Part shown: positions 25,238 to 35,419 of the stretch, piece by piece
Layout of the letters: the number at the start of each line of letters is the position of its first letter
How positions within the stretch are numbered: the stretch's first letter is position 1
Source of the DNA: Banduia mediterranea
GTDB lineage: Bacteria > Pseudomonadota > Gammaproteobacteria > Nevskiales > Nevskiaceae
NCBI RefSeq assembly: GCF_031846245.1
Contig: NZ_JAVRIC010000007.1
Span: forward strand, 1 to 64,000
Reading direction: 5' to 3'
Length of the DNA: 64,000 nucleotides
Position numbers and translations under genes: made by a program
Notes under the pieces: generated by a model
Database searches by the model: none
The model's input: the letters and a program-made list of their open reading frames with translations, nothing else
Told to the model about the DNA's origin: nothing

Positions 25238-26421
25238 TGGAACCGTCGATGACCAGCCGGCTGGAGAAGGCCTCCCTCGAACTCGGCATCATTCCGCTGG
25301 TGGATGCGGTGCCGATCGTCGTCGCCCAGGCCAAGGGCTTCTTTGAGCGCCACGGCCTCGACATACGGATCAGTGTCGAAGCCTCCTGGGCCAGCATTCG
25401 CGACAAGGTCGTGGCCGGTGTGCTCGACGGTGCACAGATGCTGGCGCCGATGCCACTGGCCGCCACACTGGGCGTGGATGGCATCGGCATGCCGATGGTC
25501 ACTGCGCTGTCGCTCAATCTCAACGGCAACTCGATCGCGGTGTCCAACGAGCTCTACAGTCAGATGGTGCTGGAGCAAACCGAGCCCGCAGCCGTCGGCA
25601 CCGCGCTGCGCGAACTGCTGCAACGCGACCGTATGGAAGGCCGCAAGCCACGTGTGTTTGCGCATGTATTCCCGTTCTCGGCGCATCACTACGAACTGCG
25701 CTACTGGCTGGCCGCCTGCGGCATCGATCCCGACCGGGATCTGCGGCTGGAAGTGATCCCGCCTCCACAAATGGTTCAGCATCTGCGCGACGGACGCATC
25801 GACGGGTTCTGCGTGGGTGCGCCCTGGGGCGCAGTGGCCGAAAGCGCCGGCGTCGGGCGACGCATCGTCAGCAGCTACCAGATCTGGAACAACAGTCCCG
25901 AGAAGGTGCTGGGCGTGACGCGCGACTGGGCCGCCCGCCACCCGAACAGCCATGTCGCGCTGATCGCTGCGCTGATCGAAACCAACCGTTGGCTCGACGT
26001 CCCCGAAAACCGCGGCGAGGCCGCGCGTGTGCTGATCGAAAGCGGCGTGCTGGATTCACCGGAGCCGACCATACGCGAAGCCTTGGGCGTACCCGATGCC
26101 GACAGCGCGCTGTTCAGCCCCGGCCTGGTGTTCTACAACGGCGCCGCCAGTTTTCCCTGGCGCTCGCACGCCGCCTGGTTCATCAAACAGATGCAGCGCT
26201 GGAATCAGATCGGCGCCGAGATCCAGGCCAGCGACATCGCGGCCCAGGTCTACCTGCCGCAGATCTATCGGCAGGCGGCCGACCTGGTCGGGGCCAGCTA
26301 TCCCGGCGCGGATACAAAACCGGAAGGAACGCACAACGGCAGCTGGCCGATGCCGGTGGCACAACAGGTGCTGACCATGGGTCCGGACCGCTTCTTCGAC
26401 GGCGCCACCTTCGAGGTCTGA
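25237..26421 (+). CDS. nasS: NasS-like nitrate/nitrite-binding sensor (NrtA/CmpA family)
   Basis: 394 residues with no signal peptide, so cytoplasmic, unlike transport NrtA. Family motifs: LGIIPLVDAVPIVVAQAKGFF (about 15-35), FPFSAHHYELRYWLAACGIDP, GFCVGAPWG, KVLGVTRDWAARHPN and TFEV at the end. In known systems NasS holds NasT inactive and releases it when nitrate or nitrite binds. No nitrate transporter, nitrate reductase or nitrite reductase gene is in the window, so ligand identity is inferred from family only. Confidence 0.9.
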   Translation: MEPSMTSRLEKASLELGIIPLVDAVPIVVAQAKGFFERHGLDIRISVEASWASIRDKVVAGVLDGAQMLAPMPLAATLGVDGIGMPMVTALSLNLNGNSIAVSNELYSQMVLEQTEPAAVGTALRELLQRDRMEGRKPRVFAHVFPFSAHHYELRYWLAACGIDPDRDLRLEVIPPPQMVQHLRDGRIDGFCVGAPWGAVAESAGVGRRIVSSYQIWNNSPEKVLGVTRDWAARHPNSHVALIAALIETNRWLDVPENRGEAARVLIESGVLDSPEPTIREALGVPDADSALFSPGLVFYNGAASFPWRSHAAWFIKQMQRWNQIGAEIQASDIAAQVYLPQIYRQAADLVGASYPGADTKPEGTHNGSWPMPVAQQVLTMGPDRFFDGATFEV

Positions 26422-26444
26422 AAACAGTCACGGTTCTTAGCGTG

Positions 26445-26564
26445 AAAGTTGGTGGAATACTCGACCTGCATCAAGCTCCAGTGGTAGCGCTGGTCGATCA
26501 CGTCCAGCACCGGGCAGCAGAGATCGGCGTAGCGGTCCAGGACGCGAAGGCTTGGGGTCCAGCT
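26445..26564 (-). pseudogene. Fragment of a larger protein gene, possibly mobile-element associated
   Basis: Between nasS and degP the minus strand reads WTPSLRVLDRYADLCCPVLD followed by RYHWSLMQVEYSTNF, then turns into unrelated sequence. RYHWSLMQVEY resembles the start of a conserved family of uncertain function that I recall from mobile-element contexts. Only about 40 codons remain. The rest of the 212-base gap holds the degP upstream region. Confidence 0.4.
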
Positions 26565-26633
26565 CACTAAGACTCCTTTAAGAATCCGGCTCCAGAGTGC
26601 ATCCACCACAACAGCAGATTCGGGAGTTCACCG

Positions 26634-28115
26634 ATGCAGTTACGCAGGACAAGCTGTGCAATCGCCGCTGCCGGGCTGGTCGCAGCCGGCGCCGCGCTCG
26701 GCGCGGTGAGCGCGGTGGTTCCGGGCACACTGACGCCGACCGATGCGTCGCCGACCGTCACCATGATCTCCAGTGCTTCGCCCCCGCGGCCGCTCAGCGA
26801 CAAGCAGCCGATTCCGATGATGACGGCGCCGAACTATCGCGCCATCGTCGAGCAGAACGCCTCCACCGTGGTCGGCATCACCACGATCGGCGAGGCCAAG
26901 GCGCCGCAGATGCAGAATCCGTTTGGCGAGAACAGCCCGTTTTCGCAGTTCTTTCGAGGACAGCCGGGAATGTCGCCGCAGGGGCGCGTGCCGACGCGAG
27001 GTCTCGGTTCCGGCTTCATCGTCAGCGAGAACGGTCTGATCCTGACCAATGCCCACGTGGTGGCCGATGCCACCAAGGTCACCGTCAAGCTGTCCGACAA
27101 TCATGAGTACGAAGCCAAGGTGCTCGGCAGCGACGAAGCCACCGACATCGCCGTGATCCAGATTGACGCGAAGAATCTGCCGACGGTGCGCACCGGTAAC
27201 CCTGAGACGCTCGGCGTTGGCGACTATGTGCTGGCAATCGGTGCGCCTTACGGCCTGGAACAGAGTGCCACTGCCGGTATTGTCAGTGCCAAGGCGCGCT
27301 CGCTGCCGAACGATGCCTTCGTGCCGTTCATCCAGACCGACGTGGCCGTCAATCCCGGAAATTCCGGTGGACCGCTGTTCGACGCCAGCGGCGCAGTGGT
27401 CGGCATCAATTCCCAGATCTATTCGAACACCGGCGGCTATGAAGGCGTGTCCTTCGCGATTCCGATCGACGTGGCCATGCACATCAGCGATCAGCTGGTG
27501 AAGCACGGCAAGGTCGAGCACGCACTGCTCGGTGTTTCGGTGCAGGGCGTGAACCAGTCGCTGGCGCAGTCCTTCGGGCTCGAGGAGCCGGCCGGTGCGC
27601 TGGTCGCCAAGGTCGAACCCGACAGTGCGGCTGAAAAGGCCGGGCTTCGGGCGGGTGATGTACTGCTGTCCTACAACGGCGTGCCGATCCGCGCGGCCGG
27701 CGATCTTTCGTCGCGTGTCGGTCTGGCCTCGCCGGGTGACAAGGCGGAGCTCGAAGTCTGGCGTGACGGCAAGACCAAGACTGTGGTCGCCAGGCTCGGC
27801 GCCTTGAGCGAAGTCGCCTCCGCTGATGGCAACGGCGGTTCAGCCGACGACGCTCGCTTGGGCCTTGCCGTTCGGCCGCTGTCTCCTGAGGAGCAGCGGG
27901 CTTCCGGATTGCTGGCCGGCATGCTGGTCGAGGAAGCGTCCGGACCCGCGGCCGAGGCCGGCATCCAGCGCGGCGATGTCGTGTTGTCGATCGATGGTGA
28001 GGAAGTCAGCAGTGCCGAACAGATGCGCAAGATCGTCGGTAAACACGATGACCGTGTCGCGCTACTGATCCAGCGCGGGCAGGTACGCATCTTCGTGCCG
28101 GTCGGGCTCGGCTGA
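26634..28115 (+). CDS. degP: Periplasmic serine protease, Do/HtrA family
   Basis: 493 residues. Signal sequence (CAIAAAGLVAAGAALGAVSA), trypsin-like domain with the triad His in LTNAHVVADA, Asp in ATDIAVIQID and Ser in NPGNSGGPLF, then two PDZ domains (HALLGVSVQGVNQ... and ARLGLAVRPLSPEE...). Degrades or refolds misfolded envelope proteins; may be DegP, DegQ or MucD type. GGGAG precedes the ATG. Not linked to a sigma-E operon here. Confidence 0.93.
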   Translation: MQLRRTSCAIAAAGLVAAGAALGAVSAVVPGTLTPTDASPTVTMISSASPPRPLSDKQPIPMMTAPNYRAIVEQNASTVVGITTIGEAKAPQMQNPFGENSPFSQFFRGQPGMSPQGRVPTRGLGSGFIVSENGLILTNAHVVADATKVTVKLSDNHEYEAKVLGSDEATDIAVIQIDAKNLPTVRTGNPETLGVGDYVLAIGAPYGLEQSATAGIVSAKARSLPNDAFVPFIQTDVAVNPGNSGGPLFDASGAVVGINSQIYSNTGGYEGVSFAIPIDVAMHISDQLVKHGKVEHALLGVSVQGVNQSLAQSFGLEEPAGALVAKVEPDSAAEKAGLRAGDVLLSYNGVPIRAAGDLSSRVGLASPGDKAELEVWRDGKTKTVVARLGALSEVASADGNGGSADDARLGLAVRPLSPEEQRASGLLAGMLVEEASGPAAEAGIQRGDVVLSIDGEEVSSAEQMRKIVGKHDDRVALLIQRGQVRIFVPVGLG

Positions 28116-28149
28116 GCGCGTTTCCCGGTCATTCATCTTTGGGACATCC

Positions 28150-28184
28150 GACGGGTCGTATCGTGAAGCGCGATACGACCCGTC
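28150..28184 (+). terminator. Hairpin after degP
   Basis: GACGGGTCGTATCG pairs perfectly with CGATACGACCCGTC (14 bp) around TGAAGCG, followed by TTTG. A likely terminator with a short U-tract; it lies only about 14 bases before the next gene, so leakage may supply that gene. Confidence 0.7.
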
Positions 28185-28197
28185 TTTGCATGGAGCC

Positions 28198-29187
28198 ATG
28201 ACCAGCCGATACGAAATGCCGCCACGGTGCCACAATGCCGACGGCGAGGAACGCCGCGTCGGCGTGGAGCTGGAAATGTCCGGCATCTCCCTGGAGCAGA
28301 TCGCGCAATGCGTGCAGTCCGTTCATGGCGGCAGCATCGATGCGCATGACCGCCTCCTGATCGACGTGCGCGAGGCGGACTTCGGCGACTATCGAATCGA
28401 GTTCGATGCACGTTGGTTGCATGACCGCAAGAAAAGCGACAGCGAGGAAGTCAGCGAATTGTGGGCGGCCGTGGAGCGTTATGCCGAAGACGTACTGCTG
28501 GGTCTGGCTGAAACGGTGGTCCCGGCCGAGCTGGTCTGTCCGCCACTGCCGATCAGTCAGCTGGCGCGGCTCGACGATACCGTGACGGCGCTGCGCGAGG
28601 CCGGCGCACTCGGCACCGGTGCCTCGGTGATCTACGCCTTTGGCCTGCAATTCAATGCCGAGCTCCCGGCCTTGGACGCGGACACCATCCGCCGTCACCT
28701 CCAGGCTTTCGCCTGCCTGACGGATTGGCTGCGTGACCAGGAACAGATTCCGCCCACGCGTCGATTGTCGCCGTTCATCCGCGACTATCCGCTGGCCTAT
28801 CTGCGGCTGTTGCTGCAGCCGGACTATGCGCCGGACATGAACGGTCTGATCGACGACTACCTCGAACACAATCCGACGCGCAATCGCACCCTGGACATGC
28901 TGCCGCTGTTCGCGCTGATCGACGAGGCGCGGGTCCGTGCCAAGGTGCCGGATCAGAAGATCAACAAGCGCCCGACGTTTCACTATCGCTTGCCGAATTC
29001 GGAGATCGACGATGCGCAATGGTCGCTGCACGCGCCGTGGAACCGCTGGGTACAGGTCGAAGCGCTGGCCGACGATCAGGCGCGCCTGAAACGGTGGAGC
29101 GCCGCCTGGCGTGCGGATGACTCCGAGAACTCCATCGACTTCGTTGGCTGGCGCGACAAGGTGACGCAGTGGCTGAGCGGCCGCTGA
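28198..29187 (+). CDS. Amidoligase family protein (GS/ATP-grasp-like)
   Basis: 329 residues. RRVGVELEMSGISLEQIAQ (about residues 19-37) is the N-terminal signature of the putative amidoligase family (glutamine-synthetase-like fold), with conserved acidic residues in GVELEM and YRIEFDARWL, and NPTRNRTLDMLPLFALID in the C-terminal half. Predicted to join an amino group to a carboxylate using ATP. ATG 28198 is preferred over the upstream TTG (28186) and the later ATG (28216), but none has a strong ribosome site. Overlaps the amidotransferase-like gene by 19 bases, a pairing known for this family. Confidence 0.82.
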   Translation: MTSRYEMPPRCHNADGEERRVGVELEMSGISLEQIAQCVQSVHGGSIDAHDRLLIDVREADFGDYRIEFDARWLHDRKKSDSEEVSELWAAVERYAEDVLLGLAETVVPAELVCPPLPISQLARLDDTVTALREAGALGTGASVIYAFGLQFNAELPALDADTIRRHLQAFACLTDWLRDQEQIPPTRRLSPFIRDYPLAYLRLLLQPDYAPDMNGLIDDYLEHNPTRNRTLDMLPLFALIDEARVRAKVPDQKINKRPTFHYRLPNSEIDDAQWSLHAPWNRWVQVEALADDQARLKRWSAAWRADDSENSIDFVGWRDKVTQWLSGR

Positions 29188-29909
29188 TCGCCGTCACTGG
29201 CTCGGATCGTGGCGTACCGCTGGCATGGTGGGCGACGCGCTTGCAGTTGTGGCTGGCCGGCGCACGCGCGCTGCGCCTGACGCCGTCCACACCGCCGGAA
29301 CGCGTTCATCGCCGTTTTGATGGCCTGATCATCGGCGGCGGGTCGGATATCGACCCCAGTCTGTATGGCGGCAGCGACGACGGCATCGCCAAGATCGATA
29401 CACGGCGCGACCGCTTCGAACTCGAGATCATTGATCGCGCACTGCGTACCAATCTGCCGATACTCGGAATCTGTCGCGGTGCGCAGTTGATCAACGTGAT
29501 GCGCGGCGGCTCACTGTACGGCGACATCCGTGGGCTGCGTCGGCGCACCTCGAACCGGCGCAGCATCCTGCCCACCAAGTCCGCGATCGGCACGGTGCAG
29601 CAGGAGTTGCACCGCATCCTGCGGCGTACACGCTGGCGCATCAACAGCCTGCATCATCAGGCCGTTGAGCGTCCTGGCAGGAACCTGGATGTCGCGGCAC
29701 GCGATCTGGACGGCTTCGTTCAGGCGATCGAATCGAGCGACGAGCAATACCTGATCGGCGTGCAATGGCACCCCGAGTACCTGCCCTATCTGGCTCCGCA
29801 GCGCCGACTGTTCCGCAATCTGGTGGCGAAGGCGCGAACCGCGAAGTCAGAAGATCTCGAAGTGCCGGCCGAGCTGCGCGGAACGAACGAGGCCGTGAAG
29901 CCGAGTTGA
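29169..29909 (+). CDS. Class I glutamine-amidotransferase-like gamma-glutamyl hydrolase (PuuD-like)
   Basis: 246 residues. GLIIGGGSDIDPSLYGG (about 53-69), the nucleophile Cys in PILGICRGAQLINV (about 97-110), and HHQAVERPG plus the catalytic His-Pro-Glu of GVQWHPEYLPY (about 197-207). Related to enzymes that cleave gamma-glutamyl amides. GTG start inside the amidoligase gene, with AAGG upstream. The pair probably makes and breaks amide bonds on the same unknown metabolite or peptide. Confidence 0.85.
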   Translation: MAERPLIAVTGSDRGVPLAWWATRLQLWLAGARALRLTPSTPPERVHRRFDGLIIGGGSDIDPSLYGGSDDGIAKIDTRRDRFELEIIDRALRTNLPILGICRGAQLINVMRGGSLYGDIRGLRRRTSNRRSILPTKSAIGTVQQELHRILRRTRWRINSLHHQAVERPGRNLDVAARDLDGFVQAIESSDEQYLIGVQWHPEYLPYLAPQRRLFRNLVAKARTAKSEDLEVPAELRGTNEAVKPS

Positions 29910-29925
29910 AGGCGTCGATGCGCGC

Positions 29926-30861
29926 TCAGCGCATCGTTTCCGGAAACTGCGGCAGACCTGCGGCGACCCGGGCATCGTGCGCCGGCACCATCTGGATTTC
30001 CGGAAAGCGCTGATGGATCGCGGCGAGATGACGCAGCTGTTCGCGCACCGCCCCGGCGTCGTCATCGACCAGCATGCGCGATACCCAGGGACGTTCGGCA
30101 GGAATCCCGATCGCCTCGGTCTGCCAGGCGATGTCACCGATCAGGGCCAGGCGCTTGCCGGACGGCAGATTCAGAAACGCGATGATCGAACCCGGCGTAT
30201 GGCCGCCCGCCGGCACCAGCACGATCGAGCCGTCGCCCCAGACATCGAAGCTCCGCGCGAAACCGAGGTACGGCTTTTCATCGAAGCCGTAGGTGCGGAT
30301 CGGCAGCGGCAACAGGCTGTGTGCAAGTTGCGCCATCGGCTTGTCGCCACCGATGAACAACTGTTCCGCCGTATCCAGCCACACCGGCACGCCCGGCAGG
30401 TCCGGAATGCCGCTGATGTGGTCCCAGTGCGCGTGCGTGAGCACGATGCCGGCCAGTTGTGCAGCTTGGTAGCCGTGCGCCGAGAACTGGTCGGCGATCG
30501 GTGTGCCGACGCTGTAGCGGGTGGTGAGCTTCATCAACGGCGGCAGCGTCTCGGCGTGGTCCACCACGTGCCGGCCGAAACCGGTATCGAACAGCAGATC
30601 GCCGCGCGGGTGCTGCACGAGGATGCCGCCCATCGAGAAATCGCGCGCATCGAACGGCGATCCGCCGCGATACGCGAACAGTGCCTGGGAATGCATGCGC
30701 CCGGTCTGTAGCAGGCTCAGGTGCATCTCCGCCGGCGGATTCGCCGGCGGCAACAGCTCGGCCGACATCGCTTCGAAATCCAGCCGTTGCGGCAGGAAGG
30801 TCCAGACCAATGCCACGGCCAGCACCAACAGCGTTACGCCGGTTGCTTTCAGTAGCCGCAT
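29926..30861 (-). CDS. MBL-fold metallo-hydrolase, membrane-anchored
   Basis: 311 residues. N-terminal membrane segment (ATGVTLLVLAVALVWTFL), then the metallo-beta-lactamase fold with metal site THAHWDHISG, GGHTPGSIIAFL, GDIAW and a final VPAHD. FDTGFG precedes the metal site. Resembles lactonase-type MBL hydrolases; substrate not identifiable. ATG 30861 is preceded by GGGGGA five bases upstream; a longer reading to 30936 is not needed. Same strand as the DUF3617 gene, 19 bases downstream of it. Confidence 0.83.
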   Translation of the reverse strand: MRLLKATGVTLLVLAVALVWTFLPQRLDFEAMSAELLPPANPPAEMHLSLLQTGRMHSQALFAYRGGSPFDARDFSMGGILVQHPRGDLLFDTGFGRHVVDHAETLPPLMKLTTRYSVGTPIADQFSAHGYQAAQLAGIVLTHAHWDHISGIPDLPGVPVWLDTAEQLFIGGDKPMAQLAHSLLPLPIRTYGFDEKPYLGFARSFDVWGDGSIVLVPAGGHTPGSIIAFLNLPSGKRLALIGDIAWQTEAIGIPAERPWVSRMLVDDDAGAVREQLRHLAAIHQRFPEIQMVPAHDARVAAGLPQFPETMR

Positions 30862-30880
30862 GAAATCCCCCGGTGCCGAG

Positions 30881-31348
30881 TCACTCGTCCTGGTCAGCGT
30901 ACTTGCCGCAGTCCGGACCCGACCAGGCCGCGTCAACCTTCATGTCCACGTCGATCGGCATCGGCTTGACATCCGGCCGCATGCTCAGGCTGCCCTTGAA
31001 GTTCATCGTCATCGTCCAGTGCTCGGAATCGCTGAGCGTCATGCTCATGTTGCCGGTACCTTTCTGATGTTCGCTGTCACACAGGTACTCCAGCGAGAAG
31101 CCGTCGCTGCGTTGCTTGCGATCGGTGGTCTCGCAGTTCTCGTAGGGCGGTTCGAACGAATCCCAGCCGCCGCTTTCGAACTTCGCCACTTCCTCGTCGG
31201 TCACGCAGTCGAAATTCTCGTGCGCGGCACTGGCGCCCTGCATCGTGATCTTCCACAAGCCCGTTTTCGGGGTCTCCGACCACGCAGTGGCGGACAGCGA
31301 CGCGGCGCCGAAAAGGACGATGCAACCGACGAATCGAGCGGACTTCAT
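30881..31348 (-). CDS. Exported DUF3617-like protein
   Basis: 155 residues. Signal peptide (ARFVGCIVLFGAASLSATAWS), then the DUF3617 pattern: GLWKITMQG, a first Cys pair region (FDCVTDEEV...YENCETTD), MSMTLSDSEHWTMTMNFKGSL. Members are small secreted proteins of unknown role, common in proteobacteria. Probably in one transcript with the MBL hydrolase. Confidence 0.72.
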   Translation of the reverse strand: MKSARFVGCIVLFGAASLSATAWSETPKTGLWKITMQGASAAHENFDCVTDEEVAKFESGGWDSFEPPYENCETTDRKQRSDGFSLEYLCDSEHQKGTGNMSMTLSDSEHWTMTMNFKGSLSMRPDVKPMPIDVDMKVDAAWSGPDCGKYADQDE

Positions 31349-31391
31349 GACCAGGGCCTTGGACAACAGGGGCATCCAGCATAGCGGAGCC

Positions 31392-31440
31392 GTGCCGAAC
31401 ACGGCATGGCGGCTTTACGCCGCCATGCCGCGTTCGGCAC
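31392..31440. terminator. Long near-perfect hairpin between genes
   Basis: GTGCCGAAC-A-CGGCATGGCGGC pairs with GCCGCCATGCCG-C-GTTCGGCAC: 21 of 22 pairs around a TTTAC loop. No T-run on either side. Sits just past the stop of the alpha/beta-hydrolase gene, so probably protects or ends that transcript. Confidence 0.65.
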
Positions 31441-31445
31441 CGGTT

Positions 31446-32981
31446 TCAGTTGGCCGGTGCCTGCGGCAGATCGCCTTCGAACAGCGGCAGGCCCACCGTC
31501 GCTTCCACCGTGACCGGCGCGCCCACGGTCGAGGCTGAACCCACATAGCGCGCCACGAACGACGGATAGAGCAACAGGCTGATTTCATCGCCTTCGTCGA
31601 GCCGCACCGAGACGCCGGTGAGTTCGTCCTCGAACATCCCGTAACCACGGAACGGACGCACCTGATTGCCCATGATCAGGGTATCGATGTTCTCGCCCGG
31701 CGCGCGCCGGCCCAGGCCGACGAACAGGATCGGATCGCCGAGTTGCGGCGCGCCGGCCACGGCGTCGGTCACCATCATGCTGATTTCCGGCAGGCCGATC
31801 ATCACCGCGCCACCGGCGCCGATCGTGGTCAGCGGAATGCGCTTGCGGAACACATTGTTGGACGGCGTGATCGAGGTCGGCGGCACCTGGAACACCTGCG
31901 TGGCTTCCGGCAGCTCGTTCGGCACCACGCCGTCCTCGCCGTCGTCACCGAGGTGGAAACAGAATTCGGGGATGTCGTCATCGGCGCCGGAAACGCCGCG
32001 CAGCTTCTCCTGATACCAAGCGAGGATCGCGCGGTTCTTGTCGAGCTTGCCGCAGGCTTCGAGGCCGCCTGAATCGTGGCCCGGTGCCTTGACCAGCAGG
32101 CGCACATCGCCACCCTGCGCTTCCACACAGCGATAGTTGGCGTAGGCCTCGTTGAGGTTGAACAGGGTGTCACGCGCGGACTGCCAGTAGAGCGCGTCGA
32201 TTTTCGTGAGCGTGCCAAGCTCGCAGTACGAGGCAAGACTGTTCTGGTAGAGCAGGGCCTGTTGTTCCTGGCTGAGCGTATTGGTGGTGATGCCCTGCAT
32301 CAGCCCTGCATTGACCTCCGCATCCTGGTTGGCGCCGCCCCCCAGGGACAGCAGCGTGGCCCAGTAGCTTTTGAACACCTCGCCCGAATAGAGGCTGTAG
32401 CGCAGATCGTTCCAGGTGATTTCGGGGGCGATCGCGTCCAGGCGCTGTTCCGGGTCGATCGCGTAGATCAGGTGCTGAAAGCCGCCGCCGTAGCTTCCGC
32501 CGGTGGCGCCGAGCAGAAGATTGCCGTCTCGATAGGCCAGCCAGTCCAGATTGTCCTCGGCCCAGTCAATGATCTGCAGGTTATCCTGACCTTCGAGATT
32601 GGGGTCGAGAATGCGAATCGTGCCACCGGATTCGCCATGCCCCCGCTGGTCGATGGAAATGATGCCGTAGCCGGCGGCCGACAGCGCCGCCAGCAGGCCT
32701 TCGGTGGGCCGGCTGCCCTGGCGCGAACCGCCGTAACCGTGGCTGTGCAGGATCAGCGGGTACTTTGCGCCTTCCGCAAATGTTTCCGGTTCGATCACGG
32801 TGAAGGCGATCTGCTCGCCGTCCACGCCCGAGGCCAGATACACGTCTTCGACCGTGCCGGCACGCGTTTCGGCATCGGGTGGCGGGTCCAGGGAATCGGT
32901 GTCACCGCCACCACCACCGCCGTCGCCACAGCCCGCCAGCAACAGCGCGGCCAGTACCGACCAACGGATTCGTATCGTCAT
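31446..32981 (-). CDS. Alpha/beta-hydrolase lipoprotein
   Basis: 511 residues. Lipoprotein signal with lipobox LLAGC followed by a glycine run; catalytic domain with HSHGYGGSRQG (oxyanion region), IISIDQRGHGESGG and nucleophile Ser in GATGGSYGGGFQH (about residues 158-170). AIAPEITWNDL recalls X-Pro dipeptidyl-peptidase/CocE-like hydrolases, as does the C-terminal beta-rich domain. Likely an outer-membrane or periplasmic esterase/peptidase; substrate unknown. Confidence 0.8.
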   Translation of the reverse strand: MTIRIRWSVLAALLLAGCGDGGGGGGDTDSLDPPPDAETRAGTVEDVYLASGVDGEQIAFTVIEPETFAEGAKYPLILHSHGYGGSRQGSRPTEGLLAALSAAGYGIISIDQRGHGESGGTIRILDPNLEGQDNLQIIDWAEDNLDWLAYRDGNLLLGATGGSYGGGFQHLIYAIDPEQRLDAIAPEITWNDLRYSLYSGEVFKSYWATLLSLGGGANQDAEVNAGLMQGITTNTLSQEQQALLYQNSLASYCELGTLTKIDALYWQSARDTLFNLNEAYANYRCVEAQGGDVRLLVKAPGHDSGGLEACGKLDKNRAILAWYQEKLRGVSGADDDIPEFCFHLGDDGEDGVVPNELPEATQVFQVPPTSITPSNNVFRKRIPLTTIGAGGAVMIGLPEISMMVTDAVAGAPQLGDPILFVGLGRRAPGENIDTLIMGNQVRPFRGYGMFEDELTGVSVRLDEGDEISLLLYPSFVARYVGSASTVGAPVTVEATVGLPLFEGDLPQAPAN

Positions 32982-33181
32982 GAGCGTCTCCCTTCCAGAA
33001 CTCGCAAGATTGGTTTCAGGCGCTCGGTGGCGCCTTTGTGACCATTCTATGACGGTTTTCGGCCGCGGCGCCCGATCCGTCCGCCTTTGTCGCTGCCGTG
33101 CTTCAGGCAGCTTTCAGTGCCGATCGCAAAAATGGGGCACTGCAACACGCTTCACCCCGACATGGATTTCAGGAGATTGCG

Positions 33182-33655
33182 ATGAAAATTGCCATTCCTT
33201 CCACCCTCGGCGTCCTGGTTCCTGGCCTGCTGTGGACAGCTTCAGCGACTGCCGCCGCCGACGCTGGCGGCAAGGTCGAGTACAAAATCGGCGGCGTGGG
33301 ACGCGAGTCCGCCAGCGAAATGAAAGCGGCGCGTGATCAGTACCCGCTGGCCATGACCTTTGCCGAGTCGATCGACGGCAAGGCGGCCTATACCACGGAC
33401 GTCGCCGTGCGCATTCGCGACAGCAACAACGACGAAATGGTGGAGACGAAGGCCGACGGCCCGCTGATGCTGGTCGATCTGCCGGCGGGCCGCTATCGAA
33501 TCAGCGCCGAACGCGACGGCAAGCCGATCGAACGTGAAGTGGAGATCGCCTCCGGCGACCGGCGCCAGATGCTGTTCGAGTTTCCCAGCGACGAAACCTC
33601 GCATTCGATCCGGCCCAATGACATGACCACGCGTCTGCCCAAACCCGAGCATTGA
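33182..33655 (+). CDS. Small exported protein with carboxypeptidase-regulatory-like fold
   Basis: 157 residues. Signal peptide (IPSTLGVLVPGLLWTASATA), then RIRDSNNDEMVETKADGPLMLVDLPAGRYRISAERDGKPIEREVEI, the pattern of a small beta-sandwich regulatory domain. ATG 33182 follows AGGAG. Convergent with prfC, 16 bases apart. Function unknown. Confidence 0.7.
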   Translation: MKIAIPSTLGVLVPGLLWTASATAAADAGGKVEYKIGGVGRESASEMKAARDQYPLAMTFAESIDGKAAYTTDVAVRIRDSNNDEMVETKADGPLMLVDLPAGRYRISAERDGKPIEREVEIASGDRRQMLFEFPSDETSHSIRPNDMTTRLPKPEH

Positions 33656-33671
33656 GGCCGGCCGACACGAT

Positions 33672-35261
<1,590 letters not shown>

Positions 35262-35419
35262 CGGGTCAATCCAGGGTTCAACGTGGGGCGCGGATTGTAC
35301 AGGTCCGCGCGGCCGCTGAGCTGAGCGCGTCCGGCGGCGACCATTCGTGCGCCTTCGTGTTGGACTTCGGCTGTTCGCGCATTGAACTTTTATGTCATAC
35401 CGCTGTAGAACACTGCGCC

